From NCBI GenBank assembly GCA_023247215.1, contig JAHFGX010000013.1, forward strand, positions 1 through 37,423: a stretch of DNA of 37,423 nucleotides, given 5' to 3'. How positions within the stretch are numbered: position 1 is the first letter of the stretch; every line of letters begins with the position of its first letter. This document shows, piece after piece, positions 9,595 to 20,107 of the stretch. The position numbers were made by a program, and so were the translations under genes. The stretch comes from Candidatus Omnitrophota bacterium. GTDB taxonomy: Bacteria; Omnitrophota; Gorgyraeia; Aquiviventales; Aquiviventaceae. The notes beneath the pieces were generated by a model. The model worked only from the letters and a program-made list of their open reading frames with translations, was not told the origin of the DNA and did no database searches.

Positions 9595-10773
9595 TCAGCG
9601 GATTTCGTCCAGCACGTAGGATGGTTCCGACACGGCCGCGCGGCGCTCGTCGCCCGCTCCCTCTTCTTTGTACGTATAGATCTTGCCCGCGTAGTTGCGC
9701 AGCACGATCTCGCCCGGCTTGTAGGAGATCACGTAATTGGGCATGACCGGGATCTTCCCGCCGCCGCCCGGCCCGTCCACCACGAAGGTGGGCACGGCGT
9801 AGCCGGTGGTGTGGCCGCGCAGCTTTTCGACGATTTGCACCCCGGTCCCGACCGTGGTCCGAAAGTGCGAGGTGCCCCGGACCGGATCGCACTGGTAGAT
9901 GTAGTAGGGGCGCACCCGCGTCTTGAGCAACTCGTGGAAGAGCTTCTTCATGATCGCCGGCCGGTCGTTGATGCCCTTGAGCAGCACGGTCTGCGATCCG
10001 AGCGGCACGCCGCTGTCGGCCAGCATGCCGCACGCCCGCTTGACGGCCGGGGTGACTTCCTTGGGGTGGTTGAAATGCACGCTCATCCAGACCGGCTTGT
10101 GCTTCCTCAGCACCGCGCAGAGCGACTCCGTCACCCGGTACGGCAGCGTCACGGGATTGCGGGTGCCGATCCGGACAAACTCCACGTGCGGGATGGCCTT
10201 CAGCTTGCCCAGGATCTCATCCAGCCGCTCATCGGAGAGCGTGAGCGGATCGCCGCCGGAAATGAGCACGTCGCGGATCTTCCGGTGGCGCTTGATGTAG
10301 TCAATCGCCGCGTCAATGTTGGTGCCGCGGCTGAAGCCGGCGCTCGTTCCCACCACCCGGCTGCGCGTGCAGAAGCGGCAGTACATCGCGCAGATCTCCA
10401 CCACCAGCAGCAGCACCCGGTCGGGATAGCGGTGCACCAGGCCGGGCACCGGCATATGGCTGTCTTCCGCCAACGGATCGCGGAAGTCATTCGGGCTGGT
10501 GTAATATTCCTCCTCCAGCGGCACCGCCTGGCGCCGGATCGGGCACGTCGGATCGTCCGGATCCATGAGCGCCGCCCAATACGGCGGCATGGCCATGATG
10601 AACCGCCCGTCCTGCTTCGTGACCGCCGCCTCTTCCGACGGAGTCAAATGGATGACCGAGCGCAGCTGCTCCACCGTCGTAATCCGGTTGCGCATCTGCC
10701 AGGCATAGGTCTCCCACTGCTCCAAGGGCACATCCTTCCACAAGGGAATGCGCCGATAGGCTTCCACGCTCAC
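9595..10773 (-). CDS. KamA-family radical SAM aminomutase, probable lysine 2,3-aminomutase
   Basis: ICAMYCRFCTRSRVVG (CxxxCxxC); YIYQCDPVRGTSHFRTTVGTG; GYAVPTFVVDGPGGGGKIPVMPNY; GTG at 10773 with GGAGGG upstream. Confidence 0.9.
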   Translation of the reverse strand: MSVEAYRRIPLWKDVPLEQWETYAWQMRNRITTVEQLRSVIHLTPSEEAAVTKQDGRFIMAMPPYWAALMDPDDPTCPIRRQAVPLEEEYYTSPNDFRDPLAEDSHMPVPGLVHRYPDRVLLLVVEICAMYCRFCTRSRVVGTSAGFSRGTNIDAAIDYIKRHRKIRDVLISGGDPLTLSDERLDEILGKLKAIPHVEFVRIGTRNPVTLPYRVTESLCAVLRKHKPVWMSVHFNHPKEVTPAVKRACGMLADSGVPLGSQTVLLKGINDRPAIMKKLFHELLKTRVRPYYIYQCDPVRGTSHFRTTVGTGVQIVEKLRGHTTGYAVPTFVVDGPGGGGKIPVMPNYVISYKPGEIVLRNYAGKIYTYKEEGAGDERRAAVSEPSYVLDEIR

Positions 10774-10802
10774 GCTTGCTGTCCCTCCTGCTGCCCCCAC
10801 CC

Positions 10803-11867
10803 TCAAGGAGCGTTCCGGCTCGCCGCGAGCTGGCTTGAGCACAGCTCTTGAGGTGGGGCCACACGGTGACGTCCCACCGCCATCTCAACCAAACGGTTGA
10901 TGAGCGCCGGGTATGGAATGCCGGCGGCAGCGGTCATAATCGGCAAGTTGCTCTCGGTGGGGTCCAATCCGGGGAGTGGATTGACCTCCAGCACGAAGGG
11001 AACCCCGTCGCGGCGCAGCCGGACATCGGTCCGGGACACGTCCCGGCATCCCAGCGCGCGGTGTGCCCGCAGGACCAACGCCTGGATGCCAGCCGTCAGC
11101 TCCGGCGACAGCCGGGCCGGGCAGTGGAACGTGGGGGTCAGGCCCAAGGCCACATCCCCCTGGTACTCTTTCATCCGCCAGGAATAGAAGAACTCGCCTG
11201 ATCCTTGGCAGCTCGAAAAATCAATTTCCAACATCGGCAGGACCTGCGGCTCGCCGTTGCCCAGCACGCCGACCGTCAGCTCCACCCCCTCGATGAATTC
11301 TTCAACCAGCACGTCTTGGTGATACTGCCCCATCACGCGGTGGATTTGCCGGCGCAGCGAGGCGTCGTCGTGCACTACGCTCTCGCGCAGGATGCCCTTT
11401 GCCGAGCCTTCGCGGTTCGGCTTCACGATCAAGGGAAACTGCAGCGCGGGATTCCGCGGCGCATCAGCCGCGCGGAAGACCTGCCAGGCCGGGGTGGGGA
11501 TGCCCTCGCAGGCCAGCAGCTGTTTCGTGCGGGCCTTATTCAGGGCGAGGGCCAATGTGGTGCTGCTGGAGCCGGTGAACGGGATGTCCAAGGATTCGAG
11601 GATGGCCGGGACGTACGATTCGCGATGGCCGCCGCGGGCGCCTTCGGCGATGTTGAAGACCGCGTCCACCGGGTGCGCCAGCAACCAGGCCGGAAGCTGC
11701 TCGTCCGCTTCCACGAGGTGCACCGCGTGGCCGCCGCTGCGGATCGCGCCGGCGATGGCGTCCACCGTCGCCGGCGAATCGAACTCCGAATAGAAGTCAA
11801 AGGGCACCGCATCCGCTCCGCGCAGCGGGCGCTTGAGATTGTAGGTTAGTGCGACGACGTGGCCGAT
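10803..11867 (-). CDS. D-Ala-D-Ala ligase-like ATP-grasp protein (paralog B), apparent ATC start
   Basis: FNIAEGARGGHRESYVPAILESLDIPFTGSSS; PLIVKPNREGSAKGI; VEEFIEGVELTVGVLG; FVLEVNPLPGLDPTESN; N-terminus aligned with paralog A. Confidence 0.85.
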   Translation of the reverse strand: MGHVVALTYNLKRPLRGADAVPFDFYSEFDSPATVDAIAGAIRSGGHAVHLVEADEQLPAWLLAHPVDAVFNIAEGARGGHRESYVPAILESLDIPFTGSSSTTLALALNKARTKQLLACEGIPTPAWQVFRAADAPRNPALQFPLIVKPNREGSAKGILRESVVHDDASLRRQIHRVMGQYHQDVLVEEFIEGVELTVGVLGNGEPQVLPMLEIDFSSCQGSGEFFYSWRMKEYQGDVALGLTPTFHCPARLSPELTAGIQALVLRAHRALGCRDVSRTDVRLRRDGVPFVLEVNPLPGLDPTESNLPIMTAAAGIPYPALINRLVEMAVGRHRVAPPQELCSSQLAASRNAP

Positions 11868-12874
11868 AGCAACGGCTCCGCGTTGGCCTTCAACCCATGG
11901 CGCACGAGGGCGGCGTCCAGAATCCGGTTGATGACCGCCTCGTACGTCGTGCCCTGCGCCTTGGCGACGCACATGAACACATCTTCGGTGGACAGCGACG
12001 GCAAGGGGTTGATCTCCAGCACGTACGGCTCGCCCTGCCGGTCCACCCGGATGTCCACGCGCCCGAAATCCACGCAATCCACCGCGCGATACGTCTGCAG
12101 CGCGACCGCCTCCAGCCGCTGCCGCAGCTCCGCGTCAATCGCCGCCGGGCAGACGTAATCGGCGCCGGAGTGGATGTGCTCGAAGGCGTAAAACAGCCGG
12201 CCGAGGTCCAGCTTGCCTTCAATCTGGATCTGGACGACGGGCTGCGCCTCCGGCGGCTGGTTGCCGATGATCGCGACGGTGAACTCCTGCCCTTCGATGA
12301 ACTCTTCCACCAGCGCCGGCTGCTGGTAGGTTTCGATGAGCCAGGCCGTTTGCCGGGCCAGCTCCTGCGGGGTGGTCACCAGCGAGCTCTTGCGCATCCC
12401 CTTGCTGGACCCTTCGCAGCGAGGCTTGGCGATCAGCGGGTAGCGCAGCGGCACCGTCCACGCCTCCTCCGGGTTCCGCACTTCGGCAAACCGCGGGGTG
12501 GGGATGTTTTCGGCGATCAGGATTTTCTTCGTGACGATCTTGTCCAGCGTCATGCCCTGCGTGAGGCCGTCGCCGCCGACGAAGGGCACGCGCAGCATCT
12601 CCAGGAGGATCGGCACCTGGGACTCGCGGTTGCGGCCCTCGTCGCCTTCCGCGATGTTGAAGACGATGTCGAGGTGCTTGACGCGATGCAGCTGCGTCAG
12701 GAGGGTGCGGGCGTTGCCGAGCCGGGTGACCTCATGGCCGCCGGACCGGATCGCGGCCTCGATCACGCCGATGGTGTCCTCGTGATCGAACTCCGCGTTC
12801 GCGTCCGGGGGATCCCCGGGCTTGAACACGTACTCGCTCTTGACGTTGTAGGTCAAGCCGACTCGATAGCCCAT
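11846..12874 (-). CDS. D-Ala-D-Ala ligase-like ATP-grasp protein (paralog A)
   Basis: MGYRVGLTYNVK; FNIAEGDEGRNRESQVPILLEMLRVPFVGGD; PLIAKPRCEGSSKGM; VEEFIEGQEFTVAIIG; YVLEINPLPSLSTED. Confidence 0.88.
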   Translation of the reverse strand: MGYRVGLTYNVKSEYVFKPGDPPDANAEFDHEDTIGVIEAAIRSGGHEVTRLGNARTLLTQLHRVKHLDIVFNIAEGDEGRNRESQVPILLEMLRVPFVGGDGLTQGMTLDKIVTKKILIAENIPTPRFAEVRNPEEAWTVPLRYPLIAKPRCEGSSKGMRKSSLVTTPQELARQTAWLIETYQQPALVEEFIEGQEFTVAIIGNQPPEAQPVVQIQIEGKLDLGRLFYAFEHIHSGADYVCPAAIDAELRQRLEAVALQTYRAVDCVDFGRVDIRVDRQGEPYVLEINPLPSLSTEDVFMCVAKAQGTTYEAVINRILDAALVRHGLKANAEPLLSATSSH

Positions 12875-12897
12875 CGTTCCCGTCGTTGTCGCTCAGC

Positions 12898-12930
12898 AAA
12901 AACGGGACATCCGGCGTACCGGCGTCCCGT
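12898..12930 (-). terminator. intrinsic-terminator-like hairpin with T5 in the 5' leader of the ATP-grasp/kamA operon (possible attenuator)
   Basis: minus strand ACGGGAC-g-CCGG-TACG-CCGG-at-GTCCCGT-TTTTG. Confidence 0.55.
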
Positions 12931-12971
12931 CGTTCCCCAGTCTCAATTTCATCGACACATCGTTCAATTAT

Positions 12972-13000
12972 TTCGTACCATACCGGTGTGGCCTTGTCAA
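12972..13000 (-). promoter_or_regulatory. putative promoter of the ATP-grasp/kamA operon
   Basis: TTGACA (12995-13000), 17-nt spacer, TGgTACGAA extended-type -10 (12972-12977). Confidence 0.45.
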
Positions 13001-13077
13001 GACACGATCGAGTGTTTGTGTTATCCTGCTCGCCCGGTGGCATCGCTTCTCGACGACAACAGGGGTACTTGATCCGC

Positions 13078-13728
13078 ATGGGCACGTTGGTCTTGATCCG
13101 CCACGGGCAATCGCAATGGAACCTCGACAACCGCTTCACCGGTTGGGTGGACGTGCCGTTGACCGACGCCGGCCGCGCTGAAGCGCGCCGGGGGGCTCAA
13201 CTGATTCGCGGAGTGCGGTTCGGCCACGCCTTCACCTCCGCCCTGCAGCGCGCCCGGGACACGCTCCGCATCGTCCTGGACACCATCGGCCAGCCGGACG
13301 CGCCCATCGAGGCCGACCAGGCGCTCAACGAGCGGCACTACGGCGCCTTGCAGGGGCTCAATAAAGCGGACACCGTCAAGCAGTACGGGGAGCAACAAGT
13401 CCATCTCTGGCGCCGCAGCTACGACATCCCGCCGCCGAAGGACACAACCGAATGGAACCCTGAGGGCATTAGCGAAAGCCTCAAGGACACCGCGGCGCGC
13501 ACCCTGCCCTACTTCACGACCAAGATCCTGCCGCTGGTCGCCGCGGGAGGGCGCATCCTCGTGGTCGCCCATGGCAACAGCCTGCGCGCCATCGTCATGG
13601 CATTGGACCATCTCACCAAAGAGCAGGTGCTGGAGCTGAACCTGGCCACCGGCGCGCCCATCGTCTACGAGATTGACGCGCAGGGCCGCGTCCTCAACAA
13701 AACCGTCCACCAGCTCTCTCCCGCTTAG
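13078..13728 (+). CDS. gpmA: 2,3-bisphosphoglycerate-dependent phosphoglycerate mutase
   Basis: LVLIRHGQSQWNLDNRFTGWVDVPL; NERHYGALQGLNK; VVAHGNSLRAIVM. Confidence 0.93.
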   Translation: MGTLVLIRHGQSQWNLDNRFTGWVDVPLTDAGRAEARRGAQLIRGVRFGHAFTSALQRARDTLRIVLDTIGQPDAPIEADQALNERHYGALQGLNKADTVKQYGEQQVHLWRRSYDIPPPKDTTEWNPEGISESLKDTAARTLPYFTTKILPLVAAGGRILVVAHGNSLRAIVMALDHLTKEQVLELNLATGAPIVYEIDAQGRVLNKTVHQLSPA

Positions 13729-14594
13729 CCCGGCCGCGCGGTCCGCACGTAGTGGTACAGGTACTGCTGCGCGTAGCCCGCGTACGCGCCGAAGTGCTCC
13801 CGCGCGAACTCCTGCACCTTCGCCGCGGTGACGCGACGGCGCCGGAAGTAGTACCGCATCGCCCGCTCCATCCACAGATCCACCGGAAACGCCTCATAGT
13901 GGCTCAAGCCGAAGAGCGCCACGCAGGCCGCCACTTTCTCCCCCACCCCGTCGCAGCGCATCAGCGAGGCGCGCGCCACGTCATACGACGTCGTCTTGAG
14001 CTGCTCCAGCGGTAGGCGGCCGGCCGCCACCAGCCGCGCCGTGGCCCGCAGGTATGGCGCGCGGAACCCCAGCCCCAGCTCCCGCAGATGCCGCTCCGGC
14101 ACTGCGGCGAGCGTCTCCGGGGACGGAAACGTGCAGCCCCGGAACCCGTTGAACGACACCGAGGTGCCGTACGCCTGCGAAACCCGCTCGATCATCCCTT
14201 CGATCCGCTTGATGTTGTTGTACGAGGAGCAGATGAAGGAGGCCAGGCATTCCCACGGGTCTTGCCGCAGCACGCGCAATCCCCGGAACTGCGCGATGGC
14301 GCCGCGGATCTGCGCGTCCACGTCAATGGAGGCGAGCACGCGGGCGAGGTCGAGGTCCAGCGCGAAGTAGTGCCGCAGATGGGCGGCGGTGAGCGAGGGG
14401 TCGAGCGTCTGGGCGATCAGCGTCTCGCCCTCCTGCCGCATGCGGACGGCGCAGCCGAAGATCACCCCGTCATACCACACCGGGATCGGCTCGCCGGAGG
14501 GGCCGGGGGCGGCGGGATGCTTGCGCCAGCGGAAGGCCTGGCCGCATTCCAGCGTGTGCTGGAGGGAGAAGTCCGGGGCCTGCACGGTGAGCAT
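13725..14594 (-). CDS. 8-oxoguanine DNA glycosylase (OGG1-like, HhH-GPD)
   Basis: FSLQHTLECGQAFRW; FICSSYNNIKRIEGMIERV; CDGVGEKVAACVALFGLSHYEAFPVDLWMERAM. Confidence 0.88.
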   Translation of the reverse strand: MLTVQAPDFSLQHTLECGQAFRWRKHPAAPGPSGEPIPVWYDGVIFGCAVRMRQEGETLIAQTLDPSLTAAHLRHYFALDLDLARVLASIDVDAQIRGAIAQFRGLRVLRQDPWECLASFICSSYNNIKRIEGMIERVSQAYGTSVSFNGFRGCTFPSPETLAAVPERHLRELGLGFRAPYLRATARLVAAGRLPLEQLKTTSYDVARASLMRCDGVGEKVAACVALFGLSHYEAFPVDLWMERAMRYYFRRRRVTAAKVQEFAREHFGAYAGYAQQYLYHYVRTARPG

Positions 14595-14632
14595 TCTCGT
14601 TCGCGCGTCAGGCCTGGCTCGACGTTCTCGAG

Positions 14633-15298
14633 TTACACGCGCGGCAGCGTGATGCCGCTTTGCCCTTGGTACTTGCCTTTGCGGTCGGCGTAGGAGACTT
14701 CACACATCGAGCCGGCCTCGAAGAACAGCACCTGGGCGATGCCTTCGTTGGAGTAGATGCGCGCCGGCAGGGGCGTGGTGTTGGAGATCTCGATGGTGAG
14801 ATGGCCTTCCCATTCCGGCTCGAGCGGCGTGATGTTCACGACGATGCCGCAGCGCGCGTAGCTGGATTTGCCCAGGCAGATGCCCATCACCGAGCGCGGC
14901 AGCCGGAAATATTCCACCGACCGCGCCAGCGCGAAGGAGTTCGGCGGGATCACGCAGGTTGCGCCCTTGTAGTCAATGAAGGAGTCCGGGTTGAACTCCT
15001 TGGGGTCCACGACGGCCTGGCGGACGTTGGTGAAGATTTTGTACTCGTCCGTCACCCGGATGTCGTAGCCCATCGAGGAGAGGCCGTAGGAGATCACGCC
15101 CTGCCGTTTGAGGTTCTCTTCGAACGGCTCCAGCATCCGGTGCTGCTTGACGTACTCGCGGATCTCCCAATCCACGAGCAGCCGGCCGGAGGACTTGCTG
15201 GTGCCGGCCGGCTCGCGCGGCGATGCGCCGGCACGGCTCTTCCCGTTGGCGGCGGCCTTGGGAGCGCGCGGCTGCGTTGCTTGTCCCATGGTCATCAT
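14633..15298 (-). CDS. dcd: dCTP deaminase
   Basis: [72 protein letters not shown]-terminal boundary uncertain. Confidence 0.92.
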   Translation of the reverse strand: MMTMGQATQPRAPKAAANGKSRAGASPREPAGTSKSSGRLLVDWEIREYVKQHRMLEPFEENLKRQGVISYGLSSMGYDIRVTDEYKIFTNVRQAVVDPKEFNPDSFIDYKGATCVIPPNSFALARSVEYFRLPRSVMGICLGKSSYARCGIVVNITPLEPEWEGHLTIEISNTTPLPARIYSNEGIAQVLFFEAGSMCEVSYADRKGKYQGQSGITLPRV

Positions 15299-15549
15299 CC
15301 TCGCTTCAGTTCGGTAGAGAGTACGAGATGGATCCGGTTCCCCTCGCCCTTCACCACGATCAATGGCACAGCCTTGGCTTTGCGGCGAAGGAGTTTGAGC
15401 TGCGGATTCGCTTCATACCGCACCCACGTGACCGGCCGCTCCTTGACGAACTTCAGGCCGCCCCTCCCCCATTGCGCGACGACAAACCGCTTGCACTTCT
15501 CCGTCAACTCCACCTGGAGGTTGTTCATGGGCACCTCCGCACTTTTCAT
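15295..15549 (-). CDS. small basic hypothetical protein, translationally coupled to dcd
   Basis: 84 aa; 4-bp overlap with dcd; alternative start at 15528. Confidence 0.6.
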   Translation of the reverse strand: MKSAEVPMNNLQVELTEKCKRFVVAQWGRGGLKFVKERPVTWVRYEANPQLKLLRRKAKAVPLIVVKGEGNRIHLVLSTELKRG

Positions 15550-15607
15550 ACATCAAGGAATCGGAAGAGCCACCTTCCGTCTGGCCAACAATTGTTCGGT
15601 GATCGCC

Positions 15608-18415
<2,808 letters not shown>

Positions 18416-18478
18416 CCTGTTTTTCCCTCTCCGCGCCTCTGCTACCGGCCTCAACGACGAATCTACCCTGGTCTTTAT

Positions 18479-18525
18479 GCCCAATATGTTGTGACTAATA
18501 TTTTAGCTAACACTAGCCATTGTGG
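18479..18525. promoter_or_regulatory. two NrdR-box-like 16-mers, starts 31 bp apart
   Basis: GCCCAATATGTTGTGA (18479-18494) and ACACTAGCCATTGTGG (18510-18525) vs consensus ACACwATATATwGTGT. Confidence 0.5.
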
Positions 18526-18547
18526 TATTGAGTAGGAATTATGTCAA
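18519..18547 (-). promoter_or_regulatory. putative nrdJ promoter (TTGACA -17- CACAAT)
   Basis: minus strand TTGACA (18542-18547), 17-nt spacer, CACAAT (18519-18524). Confidence 0.55.
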
Positions 18548-18630
18548 GGGGGAAAATTGAGTAAAAATACAAGATATTGAGTCTCAAGCGCGAAGGCATC
18601 CCACCGGTTGAGGTTTGTTCAGGAAAATCG

Positions 18631-19068
18631 CTACAACGTCAGACGGGGAGCAGAGGCCGCGCTGGGCGGCACGACGGGTTTTTTGACCTCAATGGCAATC
18701 GGATCCGTGGACACCGTCTGCCCCTGGTACGTCACGTGGAATGGCCCAAGCTGAAACGTGCCAGGCGTGGTAGGCACCAAGACGGAGATAAAACTCAAGG
18801 AGCGCTGCATGACGCGCCCCTGGATGGACACGTTGCTGCTGCGGCTTCTGGCGGCGACTTTGAAGGCCGGCGGAAGATCGCCGGACGGCCCTTCCTTCAG
18901 CACGGAGAGGTTCCCGCTGACGGTGATCGTCAAGGTGAGCGGCTGGCCGATCTGGACGTTGGCGTGATCCACCGCGGCGGCAATCGCCACCGCCGGAGCG
19001 GACGCCGCCCAACAGGCGGGCGCGGCAATCGCCAGCGCGACGCCGGCCAGCCATCCGTCACGCCTCAT
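18631..19068 (-). CDS. short secreted protein resembling a single BatD-type N-terminal domain
   Basis: signal peptide; VQIGQPLTLTITVSGNLSVLKEGPSGDLPPAFKV...GTFQLGPFHVTYQGQTVSTDPIAIEV. Confidence 0.6.
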   Translation of the reverse strand: MRRDGWLAGVALAIAAPACWAASAPAVAIAAAVDHANVQIGQPLTLTITVSGNLSVLKEGPSGDLPPAFKVAARSRSSNVSIQGRVMQRSLSFISVLVPTTPGTFQLGPFHVTYQGQTVSTDPIAIEVKKPVVPPSAASAPRLTL

Positions 19069-19115
19069 AACGGGTCCATCACGGGTTCGGCCATCGTCTG
19101 TTCCCTCAACGGAAA

Positions 19116-19979
19116 TTACAGCCGCATCCTTTGCAGCCGGCGGATCCGCTCCGCAATCGGCGGATGCGTGGAAAACAAGGTGGCCATCGCACCGGCGGAG
19201 AGCGGGTTGACGATGAACAGGTGCGCCGTCGCGGCGTTGGCGTTCGGCAAGGGGTAGGCGTGGGCGGCGGCGTCCAGCTTCTGCAGCGCGCTGGCCAGCC
19301 CGTGCGGCGTGCCGGCGAGGTGCGCGCCGGCGTCGTCCGCGCCGTACTCGCGCGTGCGCGAGATGGCCATCTGCACCAGCATCGCCGCCACGGGGGCGAG
19401 GATCGCCACCACGAGCATGACGACCACCTGCAGGGCGCCGGCGCCCCGGTCATTGTCCCGGCTGCGGCGCATGCCGCCCCACATCAGGCTCCAGCGCGCC
19501 ATGTCCGCCATCCACATGATCGCCCCGGCCAGCGCGGCGGCCAGCGTCATGGTGAGCGTGTCGCGGTTCTTGACGTGGGAGAGCTCGTGCGCCAACACGC
19601 CTTTGAGCTCTTCCTCGCCCATCAGCTCGAGCAGCCCGGAGGTCACGGCGACGGCGGCATGCTTGGGGTTGCGGCCGGTGGCGAAGGCGTTCGGTGTGCG
19701 GGTGGCGATCCAATACAGCTTGGGCATCGGAAGGCGGCTGCGGGTGGCAATCTCCCGGACCGCCCGGTAGACGGCCGGCGCTTCCGATTCGCTCAGCGGC
19801 TTGGCCCGGTACATGGCCAGCACCAGCTTGTCGCTGAACCAGTACATCCCCAGGTTCATCACGAGGGCGAAGCCGAACGCCACCGTGGCCCCCTGCGCCC
19901 CGCCGAGCAGCCGGCCGATGAAGACCATCAGGACCGTGAGGACGACCAGCAGGAAACCAGTTTTGAATAGATTGCTCAT
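19116..19979 (-). CDS. htpX: HtpX membrane M48 zinc protease
   Basis: GGAQGATVAFGFALVMNLGMYWFSDKLVLAMYRAKPLSE; ATGRNPKHAAVAVTSGLLELM; LAHELSHVKNRD. Confidence 0.95.
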   Translation of the reverse strand: MSNLFKTGFLLVVLTVLMVFIGRLLGGAQGATVAFGFALVMNLGMYWFSDKLVLAMYRAKPLSESEAPAVYRAVREIATRSRLPMPKLYWIATRTPNAFATGRNPKHAAVAVTSGLLELMGEEELKGVLAHELSHVKNRDTLTMTLAAALAGAIMWMADMARWSLMWGGMRRSRDNDRGAGALQVVVMLVVAILAPVAAMLVQMAISRTREYGADDAGAHLAGTPHGLASALQKLDAAAHAYPLPNANAATAHLFIVNPLSAGAMATLFSTHPPIAERIRRLQRMRL

Positions 19980-20045
19980 CGAATCGTTCCTCTCTTTCAG
20001 CTATTCACCAACCATGCTCCGCTGACCGAGCAGAACCTTCCTTAT

Positions 20046-20074
20046 AGTATAGGACTCGGCGGGGAACCAGTCAA
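20046..20074 (-). promoter_or_regulatory. putative htpX promoter (TTGACT -17- TATACT)
   Basis: minus strand TTGACT (20069-20074), 17-nt spacer, TATACT (20046-20051). Confidence 0.65.
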
Positions 20075-20080
20075 AGCATC

Positions 20081-20107
20081 CAAGCACTCGCAACACACGA
20101 GTGCTAA
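20081..20107. promoter_or_regulatory. CIRCE element (HrcA operator)
   Basis: CAAGCACTC-gcaacacac-GAGTGCTAA; matches TTAGCACTC-N9-GAGTGCTAA at 16/18 positions. Confidence 0.85.

Noticed and set aside
10803-12874. Annotation of both ATP-grasp genes as cell-wall ddl
   Set aside because: Tandem paralogs coupled to kamA and carrying NPLP instead of the Ddl NTxPG motif; a bona fide Ddl role is not supported without further evidence.
15587-15596. AACAATTGTT palindrome between nrdJ and the 84-aa ORF
   Set aside because: Only 10 bp, no flanking symmetry and no second copy; not enough to call an operator.
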